Source: Glaciecola sp. UBA983 (GTDB taxonomy: Bacteria; Pseudomonadota; Gammaproteobacteria; Enterobacterales; Alteromonadaceae). From it: a stretch of 64,000 bases of DNA. The stretch lies in NCBI GenBank assembly GCA_002292215.1, contig DBBN01000042.1, positions 1 through 64,000 of the forward strand. The letters run 5' to 3'. Each line of letters starts with the position of its first letter. Within the stretch, counting starts at the first letter, position 1. A program made the translations under genes and the position numbers. A model generated the notes under the pieces. That model saw only the letters and a program-made list of their open reading frames with translations, searched no databases and was not told where the DNA came from. This document shows, piece after piece, positions 7,678 to 17,396 of the stretch.

Positions 7678-9459
7678 TTGAGTCATCCAAACGAATCCTC
7701 TACCCATATTATCCGTTGGCTTGGGCAGTTTTTACGTCCTTATATGTCTAAAGTATTCATTGCTATGTTGGCATTATTGGTGAGCGCCGCAAGTTGGTTG
7801 ATTTTGGGTCAAGGTATTAAAATTGTCATTGACCAAGGCTTTGCTGCCAATGATATGTCAATGCTCAATCAAGCGTTGACTGCAGTACTCGTAATTGCTG
7901 CAGTTGGTTGTATCTCAACGTATTTCAGATTTTATTACATGTTGTGGTTAGGTGAGCGTGTTAGTGCTGATATTCGCAAAACCTTGTATGCACACATGCT
8001 TAAACTTGGCGTTGATTTTTATGCTGAAAATCGCACGGGTGAGGTTATTTCGCGTTTTACCAGTGATACCACTGTGCTACAAAGTGTTATTGGGATGGGG
8101 TTGTCCATGGCGATACGTTCTGTAGTGACGTTCACTGGCGCGTTAATTCTCATGTTGTTTACCTCAGTACAGTTAACTTTAATGGTATTAGTAGCTGTAC
8201 CACTGGTGTTATTACCCATCAAAATACTTGGCAAAAAAGTGCGTGTGTATGCCCAATCCTCCCAGGATAAAGTCGCAGACATGAGCGCGCATATCGACCA
8301 ATCTGTACATGAAATCCATACCGTACAATCATATAATAGAGAAGAAACAGACCGTGACCATCTTTTTGCTAAGGTCGAAGAAGTCATGCAAGCAGCGCAA
8401 TCGAGAATTCACTATCGCGCGTTGTTGGTCATTTCGATCATGGCGATGAGTATCGGCGCTATTGTATTTGTTGCTTGGATAGGTGCCAACGATGTTATTC
8501 GAGGTAACTTGTCTGTCGGAAGTTTTACCGCGTTTATTTTTTATGCCGTTATGGCGGGCGGCGCAACGGCCACAATTAGTGAAGTGATTGGTGAAATCCA
8601 AAAAGCGATCGGTGCATCGGCACGCATTAGACAGTTGTTAGATACGGCTTCAACACAAACAAAACCCACACCATCATCGTTATTAAACACCGCCGAAATC
8701 CTAACGATGGACGCATTCCCCGTTGAGTTTAACGATGTCACATTCACCTACCCTTCAGCCATTGATGAGCCTAATAGCCATCCAGTGCTAAGCCACATCA
8801 ACTTAAAGATAGCAACAGGTCAAAACGTTGCCCTCGTCGGCCCAAGTGGTGCAGGTAAATCGACCATGTTTCAACTCTTGTTAGATTTTTATCAACCCCA
8901 ACACGGACATATTAAACTATGGGAAGCCCCCATGGATTCATTATCAAGTAATGACATTCGTGAACAGTTTGCTTTGGTACCTCAAGATGCCGTGATTTTT
9001 GCATCTAGTGTGATGGATAACATCGCGTTTGGCCGAACTGATGCGACTATTGCAGAAGTCATTGAAGCGGCGCAACAAGCCCAAGCACATGAGTTTATTA
9101 GTCAATTACCCAAAGGGTATGACACGCAATTAGGTGAACGCGGGATCAAGTTATCCGGTGGTCAAAAACAACGAATAGCCATTGCTCGTGCGATTTTAGC
9201 TAATCGCCCAATCCTATTATTAGATGAAGCAACTAGCGCGTTAGATGCCGCCAGTGAGCAAGCAGTTAAATTAGCATTAGATAGCCTAATGCATAACAAA
9301 ACCACCATGATCATTGCTCATCGCTTATCGACGGTGGTCAATGCAGATATGATTATTGTGATGGATCGTGGGCAGATTATTGCTCAAGGTACCCATGACG
9401 AATTATTAGTTGATTGCCCTATGTACCGAGAGTTAGCAGAATTACAATTTATTGACTAA
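7678..9459 (+). CDS. ABC exporter, fused permease-ATPase half-transporter (MsbA-like)
   Basis: About 593 residues from the TTG at 7678, which has AAAGAGA upstream. The frame is open back to 7570, but the extra 36 residues look non-coding. Residues about 20-310 form a six-helix exporter-type membrane domain. Residues about 355-590 form the ATPase domain with Walker A GPSGAGKST, Q-loop VPQDAV, signature LSGGQKQR, Walker B ILLLDEAT and H-loop IAHRLST. Such homodimeric half-transporters export lipids or hydrophobic compounds. Similarity to MsbA is at family level only; the hldE and LpxL-type genes nearby do not prove a lipid A role. The 3' end overlaps the convergent EamA gene by 18 bp. Confidence 0.88.
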   Translation: MSHPNESSTHIIRWLGQFLRPYMSKVFIAMLALLVSAASWLILGQGIKIVIDQGFAANDMSMLNQALTAVLVIAAVGCISTYFRFYYMLWLGERVSADIRKTLYAHMLKLGVDFYAENRTGEVISRFTSDTTVLQSVIGMGLSMAIRSVVTFTGALILMLFTSVQLTLMVLVAVPLVLLPIKILGKKVRVYAQSSQDKVADMSAHIDQSVHEIHTVQSYNREETDRDHLFAKVEEVMQAAQSRIHYRALLVISIMAMSIGAIVFVAWIGANDVIRGNLSVGSFTAFIFYAVMAGGATATISEVIGEIQKAIGASARIRQLLDTASTQTKPTPSSLLNTAEILTMDAFPVEFNDVTFTYPSAIDEPNSHPVLSHINLKIATGQNVALVGPSGAGKSTMFQLLLDFYQPQHGHIKLWEAPMDSLSSNDIREQFALVPQDAVIFASSVMDNIAFGRTDATIAEVIEAAQQAQAHEFISQLPKGYDTQLGERGIKLSGGQKQRIAIARAILANRPILLLDEATSALDAASEQAVKLALDSLMHNKTTMIIAHRLSTVVNADMIIVMDRGQIIAQGTHDELLVDCPMYRELAELQFID

Positions 9460-10308
9460 CGCAATACCACCGAGAATGGCGAATGACGCGACAACGAAAG
9501 ATAACGCAATTGCTTCATTTAACAATAATAACCCGCCAAAAGAAGCAATAACGGGGACACTTAGCTGCATAGTAGCTGCTTGTGTAGAGGTAATTCTGGG
9601 TAATACCGCATACCATATCGCATAGCCAGCGCCCGATGCTAACGCACCAGATACAATAGCTAAGATAATGCCAGTGTTATCGAGCACGACATATGGCAAG
9701 CTGAGAAGGCCTAGCACAATAGCAAGAATACTAGCTCGTATGAAATTGCCAGTTGTCACCAATGTTGGGTTCCCTGCTTGTTTACCTAAAATTGAATACA
9801 CTCCCCACGCAACCCCAGCACAACTCATCAATCCACCCGCTAAAAATCCGGGTGTCGTAGCGCTCGGCAAAAACATAATGCCTAATCCGATGATCGCACT
9901 GCACACGCCCGTAGTTTGCCAAGAGTTAAGTCGCTCACCACGCCATAAACTAAAACCAATCATCGTAATTTGCACACTACCAAATAACAATAATGCCCCA
10001 GTAGCAGCACTCAGTGATATATAAGCAAATGAAAAACACGCCGCATAGGTAAACAAGGCAATCGCACCCGACCAACTACCGAGTAGTTTGACTGTGCCTG
10101 TTGTAGATGCCATGTCGGGTGATGAAGATTGCAAGTAAGGTTTAATGACAAACACCAATATTACCAAAAATACAGACCCACTGATTAAACGAATAACCGT
10201 AAAAGAAGTCGGGTCGATACTTGTATCAGCCAGAGCCCAGCGACATAACACCGAGTTTCCAGCAAAAGCTAGCATTGCAACTGCCGAATATATCCATGTT
10301 GTAAACAT
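9442..10308 (-). CDS. EamA/DMT-family permease
   Basis: About 288 residues with around ten hydrophobic helices in two repeats of five, the layout of the drug/metabolite transporter EamA family. The second repeat includes GALASGAGYAIWYAVLPR and a following TQAATMQLSVPV, typical of EamA domains. The start could be the ATG at 10314 or 10308; GGAG at 10316-10319 is only 3 nt from the first but about 9 nt from the second, so 10308 is preferred. Substrate unknown: members export amino acids, metabolites or drugs. Convergent with and overlapping the ABC exporter gene by 18 bp. Confidence 0.82.
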   Translation of the reverse strand: MFTTWIYSAVAMLAFAGNSVLCRWALADTSIDPTSFTVIRLISGSVFLVILVFVIKPYLQSSSPDMASTTGTVKLLGSWSGAIALFTYAACFSFAYISLSAATGALLLFGSVQITMIGFSLWRGERLNSWQTTGVCSAIIGLGIMFLPSATTPGFLAGGLMSCAGVAWGVYSILGKQAGNPTLVTTGNFIRASILAIVLGLLSLPYVVLDNTGIILAIVSGALASGAGYAIWYAVLPRITSTQAATMQLSVPVIASFGGLLLLNEAIALSFVVASFAILGGIALVNKL

Positions 10309-10347
10309 ACACATTTACTCCGCTAATTTAGCTATCAATTGGCTTTT

Positions 10348-10365
10348 AAAGCCATTAATGGCTTT
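10348..10365. other. 18-bp perfect palindrome after the M2 peptidase gene
   Basis: AAAGCCATTAATGGCTTT is a perfect inverted repeat in the 80-bp gap between the M2 peptidase stop and the EamA start. A second overlapping hairpin (GGCTTTTAAAGCC) shares one arm. No T-tract follows on the minus strand, so a Rho-independent terminator is only weakly supported. Confidence 0.35.
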
Positions 10366-10394
10366 GCATGTAAAACAACAAGCAATGAAAGGAT

Positions 10395-12245
10395 TTACCA
10401 ACCACATTGACGCCCTGTATTTTGCTCGTCTAACCATACTTTAAGCGGTGCAAAATACGCTGCGATTGCTGATGCATCCATATCTGGCTTTCCTGTCATA
10501 GTTTGCATCGCTTCTTGCCATGGACGACTAAGCCCCATTTCAAGCATGTCATTTAACGCTTTACCCGCCGCTTTACTGCCAACAATCGAGCAACGATGTA
10601 ATGCTTCTTTATTGCCTGCAATCTCGCATAATGATTCATGAAATTGAAATTGCAAAATATGCGCTAAAAAATACCGAGTATAAGAGACATTCGCTGGCAC
10701 ATGGTATTTTGCACCCGGATCAAATGCATCCGCAGAGCGTTCAACCGGCGCCATAATACCTTGATACTTGGTTCGCAACGCCCACCACAATTCATTGTAT
10801 TTATCGGCAGGAATATTGCCTTCAAGCACTTGCCAGCGCCATTGATCGACCATCAAACCAAACGGAATAAACGCGATTTTATCGAGGGCGGTTTTGAGTA
10901 ACATACCAATATCATTGGATGCGTCGGGGATCTCATCAATCAACCCGACTTGTTGCAAATACATAGGCGTAATCGACAGAGCGACCGTATCACCAATCGC
11001 CTCATGGAAGCCGTCATTTGCTGAGCCACGATACAACATCGGTTGTTGATTGTAAGCACGTTGGTAGTAGTTATGACCTAATTCATGGTGAATAACGTTA
11101 AATTCTTCCCCCGTTTTTTGAATACACATCTTGATGCGTAAATCATCCACATCATCTAAGTTCCAAGCAGAAGCATGACATTGTACATCACGTCCCTCGG
11201 GCTGTTGAAACATTGAACGCTGCCAAAATGTCTCAGGTAACGGCTCAAAACCCAACGACGAAAAGAAGTTTTCCGCTTGTTGTACCATCTTCACTTCATC
11301 ATAACCTTGATCTGCTAATGCTTGAGTGACATTAGGCACATTCATTTCTTGCTCAGGTTTGACCAAGTCGTACACATTACCCCAACTTTGTGCCCACATA
11401 TTACCTAATAAATGCGCAGGAATAGGTTGGTCTAGTGGCACAATATCAGCGCCATAATGTTCTGATAATTTAGCACGTACATGACATTGTAATGCTTCAT
11501 AGAAAGGTTCAACTTGTCCCCATAAACGGTCTAGCTCAACTGGGAAATCTTCAGCTGGCATATCATATTTGGAGCGCCATAATTCAGACGTATTTGCATA
11601 TCCTAACTCTACAGCACCTTCGTTAGCAATGGCAACTTGCTCAACAAACAACGAGCGCATAGGTACTGATACTTCGCGCCATCCTTCCCAAAACTCTAAT
11701 AATAGATCAGGATCTTGACTCGTGGCCATTTGGGCACTCATCTCGACCAGTGAAAAACAAGTTTGTTCGTCACGGCAATACTTGCCTGCGCCATACATAC
11801 CCGATAGTTCAGAACCAATCGCCGCTAAGCGTTCGGCTTTAACTGGATCCGCGGGTGGTGCCACTTCCAGACTGAGTTTTAGCAAATCTAATTGACGGCG
11901 AATATCTGCATCAACGTCTACATCGTTAAACTTCGCAGCTTCAACCGCATACTTGGCTAACAACACCGACAATTGCTCGCTAAAATACGCATTTACTTTA
12001 GCGGTATCATAATTAATATGCGTCGCATAAGCCCAAGCTGCGTGTGCGGCAGGTTGAGATAGTTTTTGAATGTCTGCTTCCACTTTAGCTAAAAAATCGC
12101 GCGCATCTGCGGCCGTCAAAGGGAAGTTTGATACTGATTGTGCATCGTTATGCGCAGCCACATTGGAGGGGCTAGGTACGGGTGAGCACGCCATACAAGC
12201 GGTCAATACCAGACCGCCAATAATGCTTTTTTGTGTTAGATTCAT
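10395..12245 (-). CDS. M2-family peptidyl-dipeptidase (ACE-like) lipoprotein
   Basis: Protein of 616 residues, a zinc dipeptidyl carboxypeptidase related to angiotensin-converting enzyme. The zinc motif HEXXH is His387-Glu388-Leu-Gly-His391, and the third ligand Glu415 lies in NDGFHEAIGD. The 24-residue spacing between the second His and the Glu matches ACE. The N-terminus is a lipoprotein signal with lipobox LTAC (Cys17), so the enzyme is probably membrane-anchored and faces the periplasm, where it would trim dipeptides from peptide C-termini. AGGA is 7 nt before the ATG. It stands alone between hldE and the EamA gene on the same strand. Confidence 0.92.
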   Translation of the reverse strand: MNLTQKSIIGGLVLTACMACSPVPSPSNVAAHNDAQSVSNFPLTAADARDFLAKVEADIQKLSQPAAHAAWAYATHINYDTAKVNAYFSEQLSVLLAKYAVEAAKFNDVDVDADIRRQLDLLKLSLEVAPPADPVKAERLAAIGSELSGMYGAGKYCRDEQTCFSLVEMSAQMATSQDPDLLLEFWEGWREVSVPMRSLFVEQVAIANEGAVELGYANTSELWRSKYDMPAEDFPVELDRLWGQVEPFYEALQCHVRAKLSEHYGADIVPLDQPIPAHLLGNMWAQSWGNVYDLVKPEQEMNVPNVTQALADQGYDEVKMVQQAENFFSSLGFEPLPETFWQRSMFQQPEGRDVQCHASAWNLDDVDDLRIKMCIQKTGEEFNVIHHELGHNYYQRAYNQQPMLYRGSANDGFHEAIGDTVALSITPMYLQQVGLIDEIPDASNDIGMLLKTALDKIAFIPFGLMVDQWRWQVLEGNIPADKYNELWWALRTKYQGIMAPVERSADAFDPGAKYHVPANVSYTRYFLAHILQFQFHESLCEIAGNKEALHRCSIVGSKAAGKALNDMLEMGLSRPWQEAMQTMTGKPDMDASAIAAYFAPLKVWLDEQNTGRQCGW

Positions 12246-12305
12246 AGTATATTCCTGTCGTTTTATTTTTATTAGTGTTTTTATTTGTATTTACTTTATT
12301 CAATA

Positions 12306-13766
12306 TTATTGAGTATCGACGATTTGCTTAATAATCGCGGTAGTCGATACCCCTTCTTCAAAATGCATAATTTTGACTTCGCCACCATTTGCTAACACTT
12401 CAGCTCCACCGGCAATTTCATCAATCGTATAGTCTCCACCTTTGACGAGCACATCAGGTAAAACTGTCGCGATTAATTCCTGGGGCGTATCAGCACTAAA
12501 AGGCACAACAAAATCTACCGCAGCTAATCCAGCGATCACTGCCATACGCCTGGACACATTATTGACTGGACGACCCGGTCCTTTTAAGCGAGTCACCGAA
12601 GCATCATCATTGACGGCGACAATCAAACGGTCACCTAATGCTGCTGCTGCTTGTAAATAGGACACGTGACCGGCATGTAAAATATCAAAACAGCCATTTG
12701 TCATCACAATCGTTTGCCCTTGAGATTGCAGCAAACGTACCGTATAACTGAGCTGTTCAGCGTTCATCACACCCACATCATCATGAGCTTTTGCATGTAG
12801 GGATAAGGCTAATTCGGTAGGTGTCACACTAGATGTACCGAGTTTACCTACTACGATACTTGCAGCATGATTTGCCATGACACACGCATCATGCAAAGGG
12901 ACATTAGCGCCTATAGCACTGGCTAACACGGCGACTACCGTATCGCCAGCACCAGTCACATCGTATACTTCTTTGGCTTTAGCGGGTAAATGATAGTCAG
13001 GGCCATCACTAAACAAGCTCATCCCTTCTTCAGAGCGAGTTAACAATAATGCCTCGAGATTAAGCTCATGACGCAGAGCTTGGGCAAGTTGTGCCAGATG
13101 GGCTTCACTTTCATGTTCACCACTCACTACAGCAAATTCAGACATATTTGGCGTAATTAACGTCGCTCCCTTATAAGCACTAAAATCGCTACCTTTAGGA
13201 TCAATGACCACCGGCACATCATATTCTTTGGCTAGTGCAATCAATGCTTGCGGATCGGATAACGTACCTTTGGCATAATCAGACAGCACCAACACATCAA
13301 CTTGTGCAATATGAGCGGCTACAGTAGCCAATAACGGAGATTTATCGACTTTGGCAAATGACTCTTCAAAATCAAGACGTAACAGTTGCTGATTGCGACT
13401 CATCACACGTAATTTGGTAATCGTTTCCATCCCTGCTACTGGCACTAAATGACTCGCTACATCATGAGCTTGAAGCGCAGTCGTTAAGATAGTGGCCGCC
13501 TCATCGACATGCACACTCTCAATACCTGATTCAGAGGTGATTAAATGACCACCACATAAGCCAATGAGTTGAACTTGAGCACCGAGGGCTGCGGCATTAA
13601 TCGCAACGTTTGCTGCGCCGCCCGGACGATCTTCACTCTTATTGACTTTAACCACCGGCACGGGTGCTTCTGGCGATATGCGCTGGGTCGCACCACTAAA
13701 ATAACGGTCTAGCATGACATCGCCCACAATCAAAATGCGTGCGGTATTAAAATCAGGTAAGTTCAT
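12306..13766 (-). CDS. hldE: Bifunctional heptose-7-phosphate kinase / heptose-1-phosphate adenylyltransferase
   Basis: Protein of 486 residues, close to E. coli HldE (477). Residues about 1-320 are a PfkB-type kinase ([15 protein letters not shown]; catalytic [10 protein letters not shown]). Residues about 345-475 are a cytidylyltransferase-fold domain ([16 protein letters not shown] with the HxGH nucleotide-binding motif). It makes ADP-glycero-manno-heptose precursors for the LPS inner core. The gene is complete and in one frame. No strong ribosome site is seen before the ATG. Its presence shows a Gram-negative organism with heptose-containing LPS. Confidence 0.96.
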   Translation of the reverse strand: MNLPDFNTARILIVGDVMLDRYFSGATQRISPEAPVPVVKVNKSEDRPGGAANVAINAAALGAQVQLIGLCGGHLITSESGIESVHVDEAATILTTALQAHDVASHLVPVAGMETITKLRVMSRNQQLLRLDFEESFAKVDKSPLLATVAAHIAQVDVLVLSDYAKGTLSDPQALIALAKEYDVPVVIDPKGSDFSAYKGATLITPNMSEFAVVSGEHESEAHLAQLAQALRHELNLEALLLTRSEEGMSLFSDGPDYHLPAKAKEVYDVTGAGDTVVAVLASAIGANVPLHDACVMANHAASIVVGKLGTSSVTPTELALSLHAKAHDDVGVMNAEQLSYTVRLLQSQGQTIVMTNGCFDILHAGHVSYLQAAAALGDRLIVAVNDDASVTRLKGPGRPVNNVSRRMAVIAGLAAVDFVVPFSADTPQELIATVLPDVLVKGGDYTIDEIAGGAEVLANGGEVKIMHFEEGVSTTAIIKQIVDTQ

Positions 13767-13871
13767 AAATACACATTAATAAAAAGATTATTGGCAAATC
13801 ATAGCACTGACCGGCAAAATACTGAATACTAACAACTTAGTTTGATCGCCAAAGTAGTGAAAAATTTTACC

Positions 13872-14183
13872 ATGCCACAACCGCTCGACACATCTACCCA
13901 ATGGTTTGTCTATATCATTGAAAATAGATTAGGACATTGGTACACAGGGGTAACGTTAGATGTTAGTCGACGTTTTGCAGAACATGCGAGTGGCAATAAA
14001 AAAGCAGCGAAGGCGCTCAAAGGGAAAGGTCCATTAACGTTGATCTGTGTGGCGCAATGTCCAGATAAAACCTCAGCATATCAACTTGAATATTGGATCA
14101 AGCAACAGAGTAAGGCGCAAAAGCGCATGTATGTTGAGGGCCAACACACAGCCCCCTTTGTCTATCAGTTAGACCAAACCTAG
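13872..14183 (+). CDS. GIY-YIG domain protein (YhbQ/UPF0213 type)
   Basis: About 103 residues from the ATG at 13872; a TTG at 13842 would add ten residues. The single domain has the GIY-YIG core: YIIEN near the start, WYTGVT, Arg in VSRRFAEH, and Glu in YQLEYWIK. Small single-domain proteins of this group are related to nucleases of repair and mobile elements, but most have no proven function. The 3' end overlaps the convergent DUF350 gene by 15 bp. Confidence 0.85.
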   Translation: MPQPLDTSTQWFVYIIENRLGHWYTGVTLDVSRRFAEHASGNKKAAKALKGKGPLTLICVAQCPDKTSAYQLEYWIKQQSKAQKRMYVEGQHTAPFVYQLDQT

Positions 14184-15071
14184 CGCAATCAGAGCGATAC
14201 CAACACTGAGCACCCATTCAATGCATGCCAGTCCGACATTGCCTTGCATGTCGACTTCTTCTTTCCAATTCAATCCAAATAATACGACACGCTTAGCAAT
14301 CCCCACCACAATAGCAAGTGCCAAAGACGCCGCGACCCCACACACTAACCACCCGGTTAGATTGCTTACATAGGTTTGTGCTTCATAATTGAGTAAACTA
14401 CCTGCCGTCGACACGACGATAGCGGTCGCAATCAAATTACCCGAATGTTGGATGGCTAACGCAAAATTATCTTTGCGCAACATACCTTGAAAAGAATCAT
14501 TTTGATTATTACGAGCAAAGCGAATTTCATACAAACGCGTAGTTAGCAATAAAATCGCTAGCACAATAAAAAAGCCAGATAAAATCCCCACTATCGCGTT
14601 GGTATCGTTACCGTCAACCCAATTAATCATACCATAAATAATAATCGCAGAAGCTATCGCACTAGATGCATCGACGATTGCTACTGACGTGTTACGTTCG
14701 CGAATAGCTAACTCTTTATCAACTAAATGCAATACAATTTTGTCATGTGCGATGCGGCCGATTTTAATCAAAATGATGCCAATGGCACCAAACAGCGTCG
14801 TCCCCATGGCTGCGACTTCAAAGCCTAGCCCAATATGTCGCCCCACCACAGCAGATAACACCATGCACAATGCCAGCATGCGACCAGCAACCGAGATCCC
14901 AAACGCGAAGTTGTCTTTTTCACCTAGCTCTTGAGTGACATTAATATCATTAGGAACGCCCGACAAAAAGCGGATTACGCCTAACAATAACAGTGCAATG
15001 GCAATATCAATGGCCAGATACGTCAATACGTTAGGCGGCAGCTCTATCAGGTGCACTAGAGTTTCTAGCAT
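14169..15071 (-). CDS. DUF350-family membrane protein with two repeats
   Basis: Protein of 300 residues with about eight hydrophobic helices. Two related halves are visible: DNFAFGISVAGRMLALCMVLSA (from about residue 53) and DNFALAIQHSGNLIATAIVVSTAG (from about residue 201), the pattern of duplicated DUF350 (YjfL-like) domains. Inner-membrane protein of unknown role. The next gene on the strand, upstream, is a GH97 enzyme with a 24-bp gap, so they may be co-transcribed. Confidence 0.8.
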   Translation of the reverse strand: MLETLVHLIELPPNVLTYLAIDIAIALLLLGVIRFLSGVPNDINVTQELGEKDNFAFGISVAGRMLALCMVLSAVVGRHIGLGFEVAAMGTTLFGAIGIILIKIGRIAHDKIVLHLVDKELAIRERNTSVAIVDASSAIASAIIIYGMINWVDGNDTNAIVGILSGFFIVLAILLLTTRLYEIRFARNNQNDSFQGMLRKDNFALAIQHSGNLIATAIVVSTAGSLLNYEAQTYVSNLTGWLVCGVAASLALAIVVGIAKRVVLFGLNWKEEVDMQGNVGLACIEWVLSVGIALIALGLV

Positions 15072-15095
15072 ATATTACTACTTCTTTAGAGAGTT

Positions 15096-17183
15096 TTAAT
15101 GATTATGCGAGATTTTAAAGCGTATAGCTACCCCGCCTGCTGCTGCTAAACGAATATTCAGTGTGTCGTTTGCGGTTACTGTTTTGGTTTCGATGATCAT
15201 ATCATAGGGATTGGTTTGCCAATCTACCTTGTCGCCATCACGATAGATCTGTGCTTCATACGTGCTTTTTTTATCTAAAAACGTTAACGGCACATTGATT
15301 TGACGTTCATCTTCATTAGTCAATGCGCCTAAATACCAGTCATTCCCCGAGTATTGACGATGTGCTTTTTCTTTGCGAGCAAAGACCACAAATTTACCAA
15401 CCTCACCTTGTAAGGCGATGGATGTTTCCCAATCGGTAGGCACATCTTGTATAAACTGAAACGGTTTAGGTTTTGCCAGATAATTTTCTGGTAAATCGGC
15501 AGCCATTTGGATCGGACTATACACCACAACATATTGTGCTAATTGCTGCGCTAATGTGCTTAATGGACGCGTATAAGGCTTATCGCCCCACTCAGGACCG
15601 CCACCATGAACCCGCTCATAATCGAAATTAAAAATACCAGGAGTATAGTCCATTGGGCCAGCGAGCATACGAGTAAACGCAAGCAATGGCATGTGCTCTG
15701 GAGGATTTGGCGGCGCCCAACCTGAATTATATTCTTGACCCCGAGCACTTTCTCGTGAGATCCAGTTTGGGTAGGTACGACGCAATCCCGTATCTTTGAC
15801 AGATTCATGAGTGTTAATCGACAATTGATATTTAGCAGCAGTCGTCACATTATGAATAAAGTGGTTCACCACATCTTGGCTATCGGTAAACTCATAACGC
15901 ATGATCCCTTTAGCATCACGGCGTTTGAGATTTTGTCCAAAAGCAACATACCCAGTTTTGATTTGTTCTACACCCATTTTATTGTATAACGCAAAGCCAG
16001 CTTCCATCTGAGCTTCATAATTGCTGATCCCTCCGGATGTCTCATGATGCCCAATCAACTTTACTCCGGTTTTTTTACTGTGTTTATCTACCGCGTCCAG
16101 ATCAAAATCAGGATATGCTTGCGTAAACGAAAATAACTCAGAATTAGCGATCCAGTCACCATCCCATCCTGTGTTCCAACCTTCGACTAGCACACCATCA
16201 AAGCCATACTGTGAGGCAAAATCCATATAATCCATGGTGCGTGCCGTCGTGGCGCCGTGTTTTTCACCTGAGCCCCACGTGTATTTATCAATGTGCATGC
16301 CCCACCAAATACCGATGTATTTACCAGGATTGATCCAAGATGTATCCGTTAACGCGGAAGGCTCATTTAAATTCAGTGAGATAAATGAGTTAATCAAATC
16401 AACCGCTTCATCACCAATCGTAATGGTACGCCAAGGCGTGGTAAACGAACCGTTCTTCAGGACTTTTACGCCATCAGCACGAGGTGCTAAATCAGCAGTA
16501 AACACGCCTAATTGTTGTTTTTGTAAACTCATACCTGCGTAGTCAACCAGCGCAGCTTCATGCACAGCCACATGCGTGCCGTCTTGGTAAGCAACTGTAA
16601 AAGGGGTATGCGCTTTATCCACTTGTTGCAAAGGGGTGGTGCGATATAAATACTCATAGCGCTCGCGACCTTGACCAGGGATCCAGTAAGCTGTTGCAAG
16701 GTGAGAATTTGCAAAATTAAATTCGGTTAATTCACGTGTAATCGCTCGCTCACCACTAGCAGGGACTTCATAGCGAAAACCAATGCCATCATTAAATGCC
16801 CGAGCACGAACAAAAAACATATTATTTGGTTGGTTTTTGTGGGTGTATTTTACGACTAACTCATTGTGCTTATCGTGAATAATACGCTGCTCACCCCAAG
16901 GTTGTTCCCAAGAAGTATCAACTTGGTTGCGCGAGACTTCACTAATCGTAAAATCGCGATACATAGGCACAGCCGTTTTAAACAAAAAGCCTAATTTACT
17001 TGGTTCTATTACCGCCTTATCATTAAATGACACTTGATATTGCGCGACATTATCGTTGTCGGTAAAACTCAAGACAATGGCTTTATCCGGAGATGACACC
17101 GACAATATTTGCTGTGTCAATTGGTGTTCTTTGGCATTAACAAACCCGCTAACACTCAAAATAAACAATATAAAATAACGCAT
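15096..17183 (-). CDS. Secreted glycoside hydrolase family 97 (alpha-glucosidase-like)
   Basis: Protein of 695 residues with a signal peptide (cleavage near VNA-KE, residue 18). Layout is that of GH97: an N-terminal beta-sandwich to about residue 275, a (beta/alpha)8 barrel starting around GKYIGIWWGMH, and a C-terminal beta domain. The segment SINTHESVKDTGLRRTYPN, then ESARGQEYN, matches the region that holds catalytic and calcium-binding glutamates in SusB-type, inverting GH97 enzymes. The HE Glu is kept, which favours the inverting alpha-glucosidase type over the retaining alpha-galactosidase type. It would act in the periplasm on alpha-linked oligosaccharides. AAAAGGG before the ATG supports the start. 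Confidence 0.9.
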   Translation of the reverse strand: MRYFILFILSVSGFVNAKEHQLTQQILSVSSPDKAIVLSFTDNDNVAQYQVSFNDKAVIEPSKLGFLFKTAVPMYRDFTISEVSRNQVDTSWEQPWGEQRIIHDKHNELVVKYTHKNQPNNMFFVRARAFNDGIGFRYEVPASGERAITRELTEFNFANSHLATAYWIPGQGRERYEYLYRTTPLQQVDKAHTPFTVAYQDGTHVAVHEAALVDYAGMSLQKQQLGVFTADLAPRADGVKVLKNGSFTTPWRTITIGDEAVDLINSFISLNLNEPSALTDTSWINPGKYIGIWWGMHIDKYTWGSGEKHGATTARTMDYMDFASQYGFDGVLVEGWNTGWDGDWIANSELFSFTQAYPDFDLDAVDKHSKKTGVKLIGHHETSGGISNYEAQMEAGFALYNKMGVEQIKTGYVAFGQNLKRRDAKGIMRYEFTDSQDVVNHFIHNVTTAAKYQLSINTHESVKDTGLRRTYPNWISRESARGQEYNSGWAPPNPPEHMPLLAFTRMLAGPMDYTPGIFNFDYERVHGGGPEWGDKPYTRPLSTLAQQLAQYVVVYSPIQMAADLPENYLAKPKPFQFIQDVPTDWETSIALQGEVGKFVVFARKEKAHRQYSGNDWYLGALTNEDERQINVPLTFLDKKSTYEAQIYRDGDKVDWQTNPYDMIIETKTVTANDTLNIRLAAAGGVAIRFKISHNH

Positions 17184-17396
17184 GATAACCCTTTTTGATG
17201 TAATTATAATGTTAATATAAAGTACAAATAAAAATAAATAAAGCCTTTTTCTTAAACGATTAAGTTATCAACCATTTTCTCGACATGTTCGCGAGTGCAT
17301 ATTGCTTATTCAGTGGATTTATCGCAGTATTAGGTGGCTACCATTGTCCATTCTTTTCCATTTACTATCTTTTAATTACTTAGCTGAGCATTTTGT